DNA from: Lojkania enalia
Taxonomy: Eukaryota > Ascomycota > Dothideomycetes > Pleosporales
Assembly: GCA_010094045.1 (NCBI GenBank)
Contig: ML986582.1
Span: 682,001-746,000 of the forward strand
Reading direction: 5' to 3'
DNA length: 64,000 bases
This document shows, one piece after another, positions 35,634 to 46,776 of this stretch (its first letter is position 1; each line of letters starts with the position of its first letter). Below the pieces are notes generated by a model. It was given only the letters and a program-made list of their open reading frames with translations. It had not been told where the DNA came from and ran no database searches. The position numbers and the translations under genes are program-made.

Positions 35634-35951
35634 TTACCCTGCCTTCCTTGCTCTCCCCCCCTTCTCATCTCCTTCTCCCTCCTTTATCTTGCGCGTCTTC
35701 TCCGCTCTACTCTCTCCTTCCACCTCAACAAGCCACCTCTTCCACTGCTTAACCCTCTGTCTCGTAACCTCCATCCGAACGTCCCAGCCCTCGTCCTCCA
35801 ACTGCTCCGCCAGCTTGTCGACGGTACGTAGCTCGCTCGGCTCGAGCGGACTCGTTAGCATTTTGTTCTGGAGTTTGAGGAGGAGCCGATGGCGTCTGAG
35901 CTCTGAGCGGAGTTGGTCTTCGGTGAGGTATGGTGGGGTGGTGGCGAGCAT
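35634..35951 (-). CDS. Hypothetical small basic protein
   Basis: A single frame of 105 residues from ATG 35949-35951, MLATTPPYLTEDQLRSELRRH. It continues with a helical stretch (LLLKLQNKMLTS, LRTVDKLAEQLEDEGWDVRM) and a strongly charged tail (EKTRKIKEGEGDEKGGRARKAG). The frame is open further upstream, but this ATG is the best placed. There is no membrane segment or recognised domain. It lies just outside the inverted-repeat element. Function is unknown. Confidence 0.5.
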   Translation of the reverse strand: MLATTPPYLTEDQLRSELRRHRLLLKLQNKMLTSPLEPSELRTVDKLAEQLEDEGWDVRMEVTRQRVKQWKRWLVEVEGESRAEKTRKIKEGEGDEKGGRARKAG

Positions 35952-36637
35952 GATGGAATGTAGAATTGTCTTAACAGAATTGTAAATAATGAAAGGGCGC
36001 TCTCTCGAAGAATTTGGGCTGCGATATGTATATTTCGTTCCTTGCAAATGCGATTACGATAGTAAGGTTCAGATTTGGAGAAAGCGTTCCACGGCTGTCC
36101 GCGTTTTAAGGCAAGTGGGGATTTGTGTCTGAGCCAACGGGAAATCGTGTCTGTGAAGCACGCGTGTCAATAGCACATGGCCCTGTTACACATCTCAATC
36201 CCATTATCATCGGCTAAAGCATTCAATAACTAGAAGATCATAGGAATTATGCATTGTACAACACTAAACCATAGCCCATGTTTTACCTTCTAAAGAACCG
36301 GTTTGCATAGACCGAATTTGATAGTCTATGCCCCAACTCCTCAAACGCCCTGCTTGTTGTCGTACAAGAGTATACATGTAAAATCTCGCATTGAAAATAA
36401 TGCAAAAGGTCCACGAGAGGGAATCAAGGCTATCATGTGCTATGAGTGACTACAAACAATTATCAGAGGACTTCCTAATCCCCGATGATCCCCCCGGTCG
36501 CATCGTCTCCTAGTCATCGTCATCGGATATGCTCGCTTGGCCTCTAATCTTGTCCTCGGGATTACTCCGTATGATCCCGTTTTGCACCAACTTTTCGGTC
36601 TCTTTGTCGATCATCGCGTGAATTGGGCCCTATAGCT
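35952..36637. other. Intergenic region
   Basis: About 690 bp between two minus-strand genes with no supported coding or RNA feature. Confidence 0.45.
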
Positions 36638-37306
36638 TCATTGCGGGTCTAGAGCAACATCGACTTCTTCAAGAACCGATCCACTAAGGTAGGTAGAGCC
36701 ATCGGGATGACTAGAGCTATCTGATATTTCAGAAAGCTCTTCATCAGCTCCGGATTCTTTAACGACGTCTACAGCCAATGCATAGAGATTGTTGAGAATG
36801 TCTGTCTCACCAACAGCACCATCGGCATCCTCCATCGACGAGACCAATGCCAGCCCTATTCCAATAGTTGGTCCTTCAGTGAAACTGCAAACCCTTCCAT
36901 AGCATCATGCCGCGCAATCTGACCCACGGACATGCAAATTGTGCTTGCCTCCAATAACATAAGTACAGTTTCGAAAGCGCTACAAGAGTACTCGGGGCTC
37001 ATATAAATCGTACAAAGAACCAAGAATTTTCCTCGCAACCGCTTGAGCTGTCCGGGAGAGAAGTGACTAGTTGATCGAAGGGCTATCGGAAGCGAGGCTG
37101 TTGCGTTTCCGAATGTACTCTTTGCTGCCAAAGTATCTTTCTAGTGAGCTGGGTGATTCTAAGCTAAGTTTAGGAATCAAAACGGCGACTTCTAGGCGGA
37201 AAGGGCGAATGAGGGTTAAAGGGTGAAGGCGGCGAAGAATATCTTCCTTGCTTATAGTTGCTGAGTGGCTACGACTAGAATTCATAGACGCGTTTACGCG
37301 CTGCAT
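36638..37306 (-). CDS. Hypothetical protein, three-exon model
   Basis: Proposed exons are 37306-37190, 37140-36932 and 36884-36638 (190 residues). The introns are 49 nt (donor GTCGCC; an alternative GTTTTG six bases on is also in phase) and 47 nt (GTCCGT...TTTGCAG). The donors are weak, but phases agree throughout and each exon reads like protein: SKEDILRRLHPLTLIRPFR, then FSPGQLKRLRGKFLVLCTIY, then an acidic C-terminus (ADEELSEISDSSSHPDGS). I recognise no domain. The gene starts ~155 bp beyond the stop of VPS54 on the same strand, so the two are tightly packed. The model could be wrong at either intron. Confidence 0.4.
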
Positions 37307-37461
37307 GACGGTGGGGCTTCGAGATAGAGTAGTATTAAATATCGAGTAGCGATAGGCCGGATGGCTGGCTGAGACAATGGATGTGCGGGCATGGAGGGTG
37401 AAGGAAGGCCACGTTGCTACAAAATCTATTGGGACGAATATTGTAGGTGCGATTCGTTGAA

Positions 37462-40400
37462 TCACGTGGCTTCAATTTCCTTCTTCCCAGCTTCGGTCTC
37501 CGGTGCGGCCTCTTCGTTCTTGCCTTTCTCTGCTGCACCTTGCGCGGGTGCTTTTCCTTCGACAATTTGGATGAGATACGCTCCAATGTTACCGGCACCA
37601 TCGATTTGGCCCAGTTTTGCATTGAAGAAGCGAGCGTCGCGAAGAAGCCTGAGCGCATTAGTTTCAGTAGTTATTGAACCCACCAGTTTCGCACGTACCT
37701 AGCTTTACCGGAAGCCGTTGTCACAGTAGCTTCCTTGAAGACCTTTCCGACCTGTTCCCTGTAGCTTTCAAACACTGGACCCATGATCATACGGACTGAA
37801 ATTTCCGAAAGGTACTTGCTGAGAACTTTATGAAGAGTAACAGTCTCCTTCGCCAATGTTTCCATGTTAGGGCTAATATCACGCGCGGTGTCGACATCCC
37901 AATCAATCTTCTTCAAGTTCCGAACATGAACCGTAGCTCTATTGCTCATGATATCAATGAGTTTATCATGAATGTTGCTCTGCTGATCATGTAGCAGCCG
38001 CTTGACGTTGTCGAATTCTGCTAGAGGTGCTCTGCCGCCTGAGGAGTGCCGCCGTGCACATTCACGAATGTATGGCAAGATCGCGATTACGAAACTGAGG
38101 GTCTGGGATGCGATCGCTAAGTGTTTTGTGTTTATGTTCTTCAATCCGGCGCTGTGCATAGCTCCAGCTCCAAGGATCAACTGGCAGAGACGTGAATTGA
38201 ATAGCTTAAGATACTCACAGAGAGAGGAAGAAACTTCCGTCGTCATGCTTGGAATAGCAGACAACAGAGTCTCGAACCGATCGATGCCACGAAGTACAAC
38301 CGCAGACGACTCACATACGATATATCTCTCTTCATCGATGATAGCTGGCGTAGGATTCTTAGACTTCTCTTTAGCAGCTCCGTTAGTCTCCTGTTCAGTG
38401 GTGCCATTGGTTGTAGGAATGGGACCATTCGATATAGCCCCAACCTTTGCCCATTCTGTAGGGTTACTGGTCATGCCCTGCAAAATCCTGGAGAGTACGG
38501 CATGATCCATCTCGTCAAAATCTTTTGGTTCCCAACGATCTGAATCCATGGCTTGAGCTAGCTGTTGCTTCTCAATCTCCCCGAACCTAGAAATGAAATC
38601 ATTGATGTGGTTGTTCACAACGCCTTTAAGCGCGGCACCGGAGCGGCCAGACACTGCTTCACATTCATCCGCAAATAGTTTGCAGAGGTTGAAGTATCGT
38701 AGAAATCGGTCAAGGGGAAGATGCGTGGTAGCTTCAGATCGGACTTTGAGGAGTTTAGTCACCTGGGTTTGTGCGGCATCAACTGCCTGCCCAAGTAAAC
38801 TCGACATATCTAAAGCTTGCATTAACTCTTCCTGGAGAGCATTCGCGTTAGGCGTAACTCTTCCAGCGCCGAGGTACCCATCAATACTTCCAATATTAGG
38901 AAGATTAGGGCTTTTCGGGGGTGATCTTAGCCCCCCCCCTGAGGGTGGAGGTGTGCTAACTCCGCTAGTAACATCAAGTAAGACCTTGACTTGTATGCTC
39001 AACCTTCGCAAGGCTTCTCCAATGTCGGTGAAGATGTTGACGAAGAATTCTTCCGCATCGGCAGGATCCATAGCGCGCAGGTTCCGAGCCAATATAGAGT
39101 TTTTGTCCTGTTGGCTGTACACTCGACTGCTCCTCGTCGAAACTGAAGTCATAGACTCGGCATCGTCATCGGTGGAGCTTGGAAGGTACTTTCGAATAAG
39201 AACCTTCATCTCTCGGACAATAGCGTCTCTAAACGCAGTAGCAGCCTGACCTGTAAAGTTCGCGGCGCTAAGTCCCGTGAGAATTGCGCGCAGTTCTGAG
39301 CGGAAGTTGCTGCTTGTATTGAGGTAGGTTGGAAGGGCCGATTTTATCCTCGCGTGCTCACCTCTTGCCCTCTGCGATGTAGTTATCCAACGAGACAGGG
39401 TATCTTGGGAGGAAGTGCTTTGGATATGTTGGCGTAAATCGGCGAGCAGAGATTCCAGAAAGCGAGCCTCAAATCCTTTACCAATTCGAAACCTTAGCTG
39501 CTGCATGCCTTCTGAAACTCCGTCTAAGGCTCTGAGATTACGAAGGTCAATGACCTTGGCGGGTAGTCGAGTCTGGAGCCAAGATGTGTTTGAAGGGTCA
39601 GTGGTGTTCAATGTACCAGCTAGGAGTTGCTCAACTGTGGATAGCCTAGACATAGCAACTTCTAACTCGCCTTTGTCGACCACCTCGTCACAGCTAGAAA
39701 GGCCGATGACGACAGCTTGTAACTGATCCGTAGCATCTGTCAGCTTTCTAAGGTTTTCTCTTCGCCTTTTCATCTCAACAATCTTCAGTCCGCCTACCGC
39801 CATCTGCTCGTCTAAGCGCCGCAGATCGTCCCGTAATGTTTTGATCTTAGCTACCGATTCCGAAGCTTCCGCTTGGAGTTCGCGCAGAGACCCTAGAGCT
39901 GCAAAGAAAGACGTCGATGCCGTTGAAATAGAAGATATCAAGTGCACCTCGACTGTATCCATATACCATGACAACTTCTCCTGCAATATGGCATTTGTAG
40001 CTAACGCCTTCCTCGCCGGCGGCTGAGGGGCTTCTAATGAACCATTGCCGGGTTTGATATCGTCATTGCTCTTTGTGCGCATAGGTCGTACCACCTCCGA
40101 TCTCTCGCTGACGATGTCGAATGTTCGAGGGTTCTCGAGATGAAAGTTCTCGTCGAAGTAGACATTGGGTATCGTGTTCAGAGGTGTCACGGTCGGAAGT
40201 ACCCGCTTTGACCCACTCGAACGTCGCTTAGATTGCGGCGAACCTGAAGGCAAGAAAGTTCCTGCAGAGGGCTTTGGGGTTACCGGGATCGCTGTCTGCA
40301 AACTGATGTCCAGCGCATCGGTCACCTCATCCTTCTTCAACGAGCTTCGTTGGAGCTGCTGTGTCGATGCGATTTCTGATTCTGCCTTTGCTCGCTTAAA

Positions 40401-40887
40401 CGCATCGTACAGGTTGCCTATTTGTGAGAGATACGAATTGAAGGCAGTAGGCTCGACGTGAGGGATGTTAGTGAGAGTGACGGGGGGTATATCTTTTGTT
40501 GATGGAGGCTTATGTGTAGACGTCACGGTCGCTGTGGTATGAGGCAGCATGCCCGTCCGAACAATTGGCGGCTGTAGTAGGGTGGAGATTGCTGTGTCCT
40601 GTCAATACCACAATGACCAGGGCTCACGCGAGCCTGTGTCACAACCCACCGTTCTGATTCTGCTCCCTCACCGCGCCCATCCTCGCCTGGAACGAGGTAT
40701 CCAGTGTTCCTCCCACCGAGTGTATTGAGCTCGCAGTCGAGCCGCGACGTGGCGGATATCTGCCACCGGTCGAACTCGGCCTATGTGTCCAGTCATGCTG
40801 TGGGGAGGGAAACGGATTCTGCTGTGTCGGTGGCGAGTTGAGGAATTCGAAGCTCTCTGCAGATCTCCGGGGAGAGGGAGAAGCCAT
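37462..40887 (-). CDS. VPS54: Vps54, GARP tethering complex subunit
   Basis: Exons are 40887-40650, 40591-37699 and 37648-37462. The introns are 58 and 50 nt, both in phase, and the product is 1,105 residues. The first ~80 residues are Ser/Pro/Arg-rich (ESFEFLNSPPT, PPRRGSTASSIHSVGG), a typical fungal N-terminus. Next comes the Vps54 N-terminal coiled-coil tethering region (~residues 200-480, around LGSLRELQAEASESVAKIKTL), then a long helical C-terminal domain. The last exon carries the family ending RLLRDARFFNAKLG..DGAG..G.YLI and an acidic/Ala tail. Vps54 works with Vps51-53 at the trans-Golgi network to capture endosome-derived vesicles. The alternative donor and acceptor in intron 1 were rejected on phase. 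Confidence 0.88.
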
Positions 40888-41466
40888 GTTCGGGGCGCAG
40901 ACGGATTGCAGGTGGGTGGTCGAGGCATAGGGAGAAGGACAAAAGCTTCAAATGGCTCTGCTATATTATGACATTCCGGGACAAAGGCATCGAAGAGAAC
41001 AGAGTGAATCGGTGATCGGCGTAAAAGGGTTCTATAGCGCTGTATTGGAGCTTGTACCAGGTTCTGGGATGCACAGCCAAACCTCAGGTCTCCGTGAACA
41101 ATCGAGGCACGCGCTAGCGCGCTAATGCCAAGCCCACGTTCGGCAGGGTCGCGCATGGAACTGTCGGCCCGACGCAGCCCCGGAACTACACCATCACAGC
41201 GGGCCTTCATCTCCACATCCGTCTCAACCCACCGTACTACGCAATAACGCCTCGTAACCTAGCGGATTAACATTCCTCACCAATCGAGACACTGCGATAA
41301 CAATATAACACACAAAACCGAAGCTTTTCTCAGCCTGGTTTCGTTAGAGCTTCCCCCGTCTCTATCCTCAAGCATAAAGATGCAGTCTTCATGTGCTCTC
41401 CAAATCCTCAAAACTTACCCCAATGCAAGAATTTTCCTCTTGTAAAAGGTATTTCCTATTCTTCTC
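40888..41466. other. Intergenic region
   Basis: 579 bp holding the VPS54 promoter and the 3' flank of the HET gene. Frames on both strands near 40.7-41.2 kb overlap VPS54 exon 1 and are shadows of it. Confidence 0.5.
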
Positions 41467-43779
41467 TTATCCGAGCAAAACATTCTTGACCTCTCTATCG
41501 GCCCCCTCCCAGGCCTGCACAATTATCCTCCCAATTCCTATCCTAACCCTAGTGCCATCATCCCTTGTCTTCGTCATCAACACATTAGCATACTTATAAA
41601 ACTCTTCGCGCTTCACCAATCCCTTAACATGCGCTGCCTCTGGGAAGATATCTCCGTCAAGGCCACCTATGAAAACCTCACCGTTCGAAATCTCCACGAA
41701 TTCCTCTTTAGAGATACTAGAGGACAACGGATATTGCAGAATAACGACGCCGCACCATTGCCCATCGGCGTCAAGGACCGATGCTGCATTCTTACGGTCG
41801 GCATACGGAAAGTCGTCCGTTGAAACTACGAAAGTAGCAACCCCCGTTGTGAACAAAAGGATCTTAGCATGCTCGGAAGGTGTGAGCCTAGTTTCGGTAG
41901 ACATTTCGCTGGGCAGTGGAATGGGGTATTTGAAATATCTAGTAGGCTCATTCTTGCAGATGAATTGACAGGTCTCCTGTCTTCCGCGGTCGTAGTGCGG
42001 GTTTGTACTCATGACCTCCCATGGTGTAGGTAGACTTTCCTCCCAGTCGAAGGCGTCGCGGCTCTCGTTTTGGTATTGTGCCCACGTATCTCGTATTGGA
42101 ACGATAACACTATCATCTTCTAAGATCGTTGGGCTATCTTTGTACTGGACGGTTGGAGTGGTGCGATATGTGTTATGGATGTCGTCGTGCAGCATGAAGT
42201 CGCATGCAGCCTTCCAATAGCGTAAATCGATATCGCAGACCCAGGCAGGCCAACTCCAAGAAGGCATATCCAGATCGGGTGGATTATCATGTCCTTTAGT
42301 CAATTGTCTTCTCCTACAGAAATCCTTCGGCTGCCAAAGCAACGCCAAGCTAAGAAAGTAATCACTCATACCCCACGTGAACCTGCCAAAACTCGCGCTC
42401 AACTTGTTCAATATCCCCATAAATGAATCTAACACATCTTCCTCGAACGTCAGATCCCTCCTCATGTGACTCCCCACCAAATCCACATATTGCAGCCAAT
42501 TCGGAAAGGCAGAGACATCCAGTGTAAACTCGTCTTTCTTCTTCGGCCAGCCACTTGGAGGGAAGATACCCGAGAAGAATCGGTCAGAATCTGTGACGCC
42601 GTGGAAGTCGTACATTTGGAAATGGTGATGGAAGGACTCGTATTTCTCGGCATCAGTGTCTTCGGTCCACGTCATTTTCTGGCAATTGAAGTGCGCGCCA
42701 TCTTCCAAGAAGACCAATTTTCGACCGGGTAGAAGGCGCTCTTGATGAGTCCAGGCACGGGTTGTCCAGGCGCATGCTGCCTCGGCTGAGTTTTCGTTTT
42801 GACCAAGGGAGTTCTGGATCGGTCGCTGTGAGAAGGCGAGACGTCTTTCCTCGCCATATGCTAGTATCTGTTGCTGATACTGCCGCGGAGAATCGGTACT
42901 AATAGCGGGAAGTGCCACATTCGCATCGTTTCCCACAGCAACAACGACTGTGCACACGGCATTTTGATAGATTTTGTCCATCTGATTGACCAATATCTTG
43001 TTCATGTCCGGGTCATCTTGGACCATGCACAGTACATCAATCCAAACATACCTTTCCCCAATTAATGGTATCAAATTAATCGCATCTCGTCTCGTCCTTG
43101 ATATCTCATCGAGGCGTGAAAAGAGTGCACCCGGCCTCATTAACTTATCAACATTGTCTTTGCAAGTTGCCAGTGTCTTGGCCCCGCCCCATACATAGCT
43201 AAGTGCGACATATCGAGCCGAACAAGGTATGTTAACCAAGCAGCCCTCTACAGCGTCAACAACAAGGAATTCGCCGGATTCATTGAAAGAAATGTGATCG
43301 CCCAAGTCGCAGCTTTTCCCATGCCAATTTTCGCAGCATTTGATCCATTCTTTTACCAGGTCAAAGTCAATGATGGAGTCTGTTCGGCGACCTTTTGGTT
43401 TCTCATCTGGTGTTTCGAGAGGGAGTAAATATATCCCCCGCCTTTCCGACTCGATTGTTGGAGTAGATGGGTAGAGGCAGTATATCTCTGTTCCAGAAAT
43501 AGCGTTGAGCAGAAAAGATTGTGATTCGCTGAAATCGCCGGCGGAGCTGTCGTATGCAGTCTGGAATTCTCGTCTGATGCTCGAACATATAGTACAATTG
43601 GAGTTCTTGGAGAACGTAATCTCCTTTCGGATACCGCGATGCCATTCTTGCCAAATATTTTCATTGAGGTTATAGATAAAAGGCTCACATTGCGCGCATT
43701 TGGGATTGTCATCCTGCAATTTATGGCGGAGCGAAAGATCCTTGAAGCCCTTCTTGATGTCTTTGAAGATTGACGGCAT
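41467..43779 (-). CDS. HET-domain protein (heterokaryon-incompatibility type)
   Basis: A single-exon frame of 770 residues. A short N-terminal region includes Cys pairs (CAQCEPF, NCTICSSI). The HET domain follows, with its three blocks: YVALSYVWGG at ~190-200, ERYVWIDVLCMVQDD at ~243-257, and TTRAWTHQERLLPG at ~340-353. The C-terminal ~350 residues are the usual variable part of these proteins. HET domains act in non-self recognition and trigger cell death when incompatible alleles meet. Most paralogues have no known partner. The ATG (MPSIFKDIKKGF) gives a natural N-terminus. No frameshift or premature stop is seen, so the gene appears intact. Confidence 0.9.
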   Translation of the reverse strand: MPSIFKDIKKGFKDLSLRHKLQDDNPKCAQCEPFIYNLNENIWQEWHRGIRKEITFSKNSNCTICSSIRREFQTAYDSSAGDFSESQSFLLNAISGTEIYCLYPSTPTIESERRGIYLLPLETPDEKPKGRRTDSIIDFDLVKEWIKCCENWHGKSCDLGDHISFNESGEFLVVDAVEGCLVNIPCSARYVALSYVWGGAKTLATCKDNVDKLMRPGALFSRLDEISRTRRDAINLIPLIGERYVWIDVLCMVQDDPDMNKILVNQMDKIYQNAVCTVVVAVGNDANVALPAISTDSPRQYQQQILAYGEERRLAFSQRPIQNSLGQNENSAEAACAWTTRAWTHQERLLPGRKLVFLEDGAHFNCQKMTWTEDTDAEKYESFHHHFQMYDFHGVTDSDRFFSGIFPPSGWPKKKDEFTLDVSAFPNWLQYVDLVGSHMRRDLTFEEDVLDSFMGILNKLSASFGRFTWGMSDYFLSLALLWQPKDFCRRRQLTKGHDNPPDLDMPSWSWPAWVCDIDLRYWKAACDFMLHDDIHNTYRTTPTVQYKDSPTILEDDSVIVPIRDTWAQYQNESRDAFDWEESLPTPWEVMSTNPHYDRGRQETCQFICKNEPTRYFKYPIPLPSEMSTETRLTPSEHAKILLFTTGVATFVVSTDDFPYADRKNAASVLDADGQWCGVVILQYPLSSSISKEEFVEISNGEVFIGGLDGDIFPEAAHVKGLVKREEFYKYANVLMTKTRDDGTRVRIGIGRIIVQAWEGADREVKNVLLG

Positions 43780-44026
43780 CTTCTACTCTATCACGGAGCG
43801 GTTCGACTACTCACACAAACGAATCGGGAATAACAGGCAATGTTAATATCAAAGAACCAGCTTTAGAAAGTCTGGTTTACAGAACTAAGAGCAGCTTGGA
43901 AATTGAAGGGTTTATGTAAGAGACTGGAACCAACAAGATCCTGCAGGATTCAACCTAGTCTATATTTAGCTATTTAGTACATTCACTAACCTTATCTTGA
44001 CAACCAAGAGACTCCATCATCCCATT

Positions 44027-45217
44027 TCACACGCCATCGACATCCTCCATATTTTCGAAGTTCGCATACGGATCTTTCGACTTCTTCGAAGAAATATCGC
44101 TGACACGATCGCTGGATAACTTTGGGCCACTGCCACTTCCAAAAGTAGCCCCGGAACCGGATCCAAGTGACAACTTGGTCCGGACACCACGAACGAAGCT
44201 GTCGAAACCTTTACTCTGGAAGAGGCCGCGAAGTGTAGGGAGACATGCAGCGAAAACTCCTATTGTAACTTCGACATAGAACCAAAACAACTGGCCTGTC
44301 GTAATAAGTTCGCCGTCCATTGTAGGATCGAAGCCAACATTCTTTGCCCAAATCATCCAGATCATGCGAATAAGAGAAGAGATCGACGCCCTAGATGATC
44401 AGCATGTAGCTTGCCTGGTCGTGATCATACGTACAGAATACCCAAAAGGAATACAGCTGTAACCGCTAGTTTCTTTCCGATTGAAAGATGCAATTGCCAG
44501 ACGAACGGCATCGGGATCGAAATGATGATCACGTCGGTCACGAAATCCGAGACGGAGAAGGCGAATCCCAGCATCACAGTATTCACACATTTCTGCATCA
44601 ATACAGCGGGCGGCTGAAACGCCGCGTTGAAATCACCCTTGCACATCCACATAAAAGCGAGACAGAAGCCAGCCGACCAGAGCGAAATCAGAACGATCAT
44701 TAGAATCATGAAGAAGTTTCGAGCATCCCTAAAGCTGTGCTTTTCAACAACGAAAATACGTCTGTAAAAAGCGATTATGCTGACTTTGACAAAGCCAAGG
44801 GCCGGTGCGACGATGACCAGGAAGGAGTACTCCATCTTTGCCGTGAGGGAAAGAATTTCCGCCATTTCAGTGATCTGTTCTGCACCGTAGTCGCGAGCTT
44901 GCAGAACCTCGCCGCTTTGTAAAGCTTGTTGCATCGCGACTAAAGGCGAGGCATAGCCGAGGGCATGACGATGGATGCCATAGACTAAGACTACGAGAAG
45001 ACCCAATATAAGAAGCTAGGACCTGTCACTTTTCGGCCGACCTGTAAAATCGGGAGTAACCTACCATTGAAGGAATCATAAGCCAGTCGTCGGCTTGGAT
45101 GTCCTGGCGAAGTCTCTTCCTATTATAAAGCCGCAGAAAAACGGTTGCAATATCGAGGACTGTTAGCATAACGGCGACTCCCAGGACCGCCGGCGCATAT
45201 GGAGTTCCCATCAGCAT
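44027..45217 (-). CDS. Fungal rhodopsin-domain seven-pass membrane protein
   Basis: Exons are 45217-45065, 45015-44435 and 44390-44027. The introns are 49 and 44 nt, in phase, and the product is 365 residues. Seven hydrophobic segments are visible, beginning APAVLGVAVMLTVLDIATVFLRL and including FLVIVAPALGFVKVSIIAFYRRIF. The last is followed by a cytosolic Ser/Gly/Lys tail. DDWLMIPSM after helix 1, the FYRRIF motif, and W....C..D ahead of the sixth segment are typical of the integral membrane 'rhodopsin' family (PTH11-related) abundant in filamentous fungi. These are thought to be receptor-like and their ligands are unknown. The upstream frame lacks a better ATG. MGTPYAP two codons on (45211) is an equal candidate start. 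Confidence 0.85.
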
Positions 45218-46053
45218 TGTGACAAATTTTGCAAAAGAGCGAAAAGGAACTTGAATGAATAGATGGACAGCTCGACCTGGTCCTTTCTCCAAGATCAAAA
45301 TGAGACCGATAAGTATAGAGTTATTCGGCTCTATCTTTGCCTTTTCAGAGGTCTTCGAAGTCCGAAAATAGCGTGCGACAATTATCAGAGCATTCAATCA
45401 ATCTTTGCTTTAACCTCCGTATCAATGCGAGTGGAGCTGTGTAATTATGCATCTTGTGCAGTAGCGCAGACAGCTGTTTCTACACCACTCCCACATTGTT
45501 GGCCTCCGAAAGGGTGTGATGTTCAGCACACCCACAAGACGCAATTACATGATACCGGCAGGTTACCTCTTTGGTAAAATTTCCAGCAGGGTCCGTTGAC
45601 GATGTGGAAGTGCATACATTTCAGATCTTGGCTCGCCGGATTTTTCCCTTCTCGGCTTTATCGTGAGCCGCTATTACGATACGTTAATTTGAAACCCTGC
45701 CAACTCGCATGTTCCTCCCCCAGTATAACCAATTATGGTATCTCCACATTCCCTGGTCGCTTCCCAATACACACTAGTCGTTTAGACACCGCGTATATGT
45801 GCGTTTCAGCTCTCTCGTACCCGTGAACCAAATTTACGCTGCTAACCCGACCCGACAAACTTCCTACTATTGAATAAGAAGTCTGTATATTCCAAGTCAA
45901 TATATATCCCTAGCTAAACCTAAGAGTTAACAGCAGCCCCCCCTCCTCTTTGCCCAGCAACCCGTCTACGACTTCCCATGGCCAAGGATCATCCGCCCTC
46001 AATGTAACACCCGTAGACCTCGGACTATTCCGTCTGTACATCTAAATGCCGAA
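45218..46053. other. Intergenic region
   Basis: About 840 bp carrying the promoter of the rhodopsin-domain gene and the 3' flank of the small secreted protein gene. No other gene is supported. Confidence 0.45.
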
Positions 46054-46297
46054 TTACCAGACACAGATGGTCTCCGTTTTATCAGGTGGGGCCATAACAT
46101 CGTTGCTATCCCTCTTCATTTTGTTTTCTGTGCTTTAATTTAGACAATTGCTCCAAAAAGAGACTGAGAAGCGGATTTCCCTCACCGTCACATGTTTTAG
46201 ACACCTTGATTGTGAATGTCTTATCAACGGGCATTGGAGCAGCGAATACACAGAATGCCGTAGAAGCTATAACAGCGAGAGTCACTGCGAAACGCAT
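46054..46297 (-). CDS. Small secreted peptide, possible processed precursor
   Basis: ATG 46295-46297 opens a clear signal peptide (MRFAVTLAVIASTAFCVFAAP, cleavage near residue 20). Unspliced, the frame ends at 46106 (63 residues). There is, however, a good intron at 46185-46128 (58 nt, GTGAGG...CTAAAT...GCACAG). Removing it gives 61 residues ending at 46054. The spliced form has one Lys-Arg pair, a Kex2-type site, followed by an 18-residue tail ending TETICVW, and a second Cys matching KTCD upstream. It is divergent from the UstYa-type gene with 479 bp between the ATGs. It could be a peptide precursor, an effector-like protein or a small wall protein. Size and signal peptide are seen; the role is inference. 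Confidence 0.6.
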
Positions 46298-46776
46298 CTT
46301 GTTGATTGTGTGAAAGCTATCTCGATAGTGTCGTGTGAGGTATTTCCGAAATGAGACACGAACGAACGAACAAGTGGAGCCGCTACGGAGACTTTGACGG
46401 AGCGAAAGGTAAATCAATCAAAGCGATGAACATACTACGGACTCAGATCTAAGGTCAATCGGCCTTTTATGATATTCTCTTTATCGACTCCATTGCGTCT
46501 AGAACATATCCCGTGCTATATTATCTCTTGGGGCTATGTATCTCAATCAATGAAGTCCGATGTTAAATTGTACGATGTATTACAAATTTTAGCTGAAGAT
46601 ATTTACGCGCCTCAAATTCGCTTCTGCATGTGCTTCTGCATGTGCTTCTCCCTGCGTAGGTTGTATGCAGCCGCATGCAGTCCTTCGTATTCGCACTAGA
46701 TACTTTAACTAACTTGGCATGCTCCTAGGGTCAGTTATTGAGTGCTTTGATGGTCAAGTCTTAACTTCTCTCAAGC
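46298..46776. promoter_or_regulatory. Shared upstream region of peptide and UstYa-type genes
   Basis: 479 bp between divergent start codons, A+T-rich, with a short imperfect direct repeat (GCATGTGCTTCTGCATGTGCTTC, 46626 onward). It is probably a common promoter. No known site was recognised. Confidence 0.4.

Noticed and set aside
38002..39249. Plus-strand ORFs of 167 and 218 residues
   Set aside because: They are antisense shadows of the long VPS54 exon.
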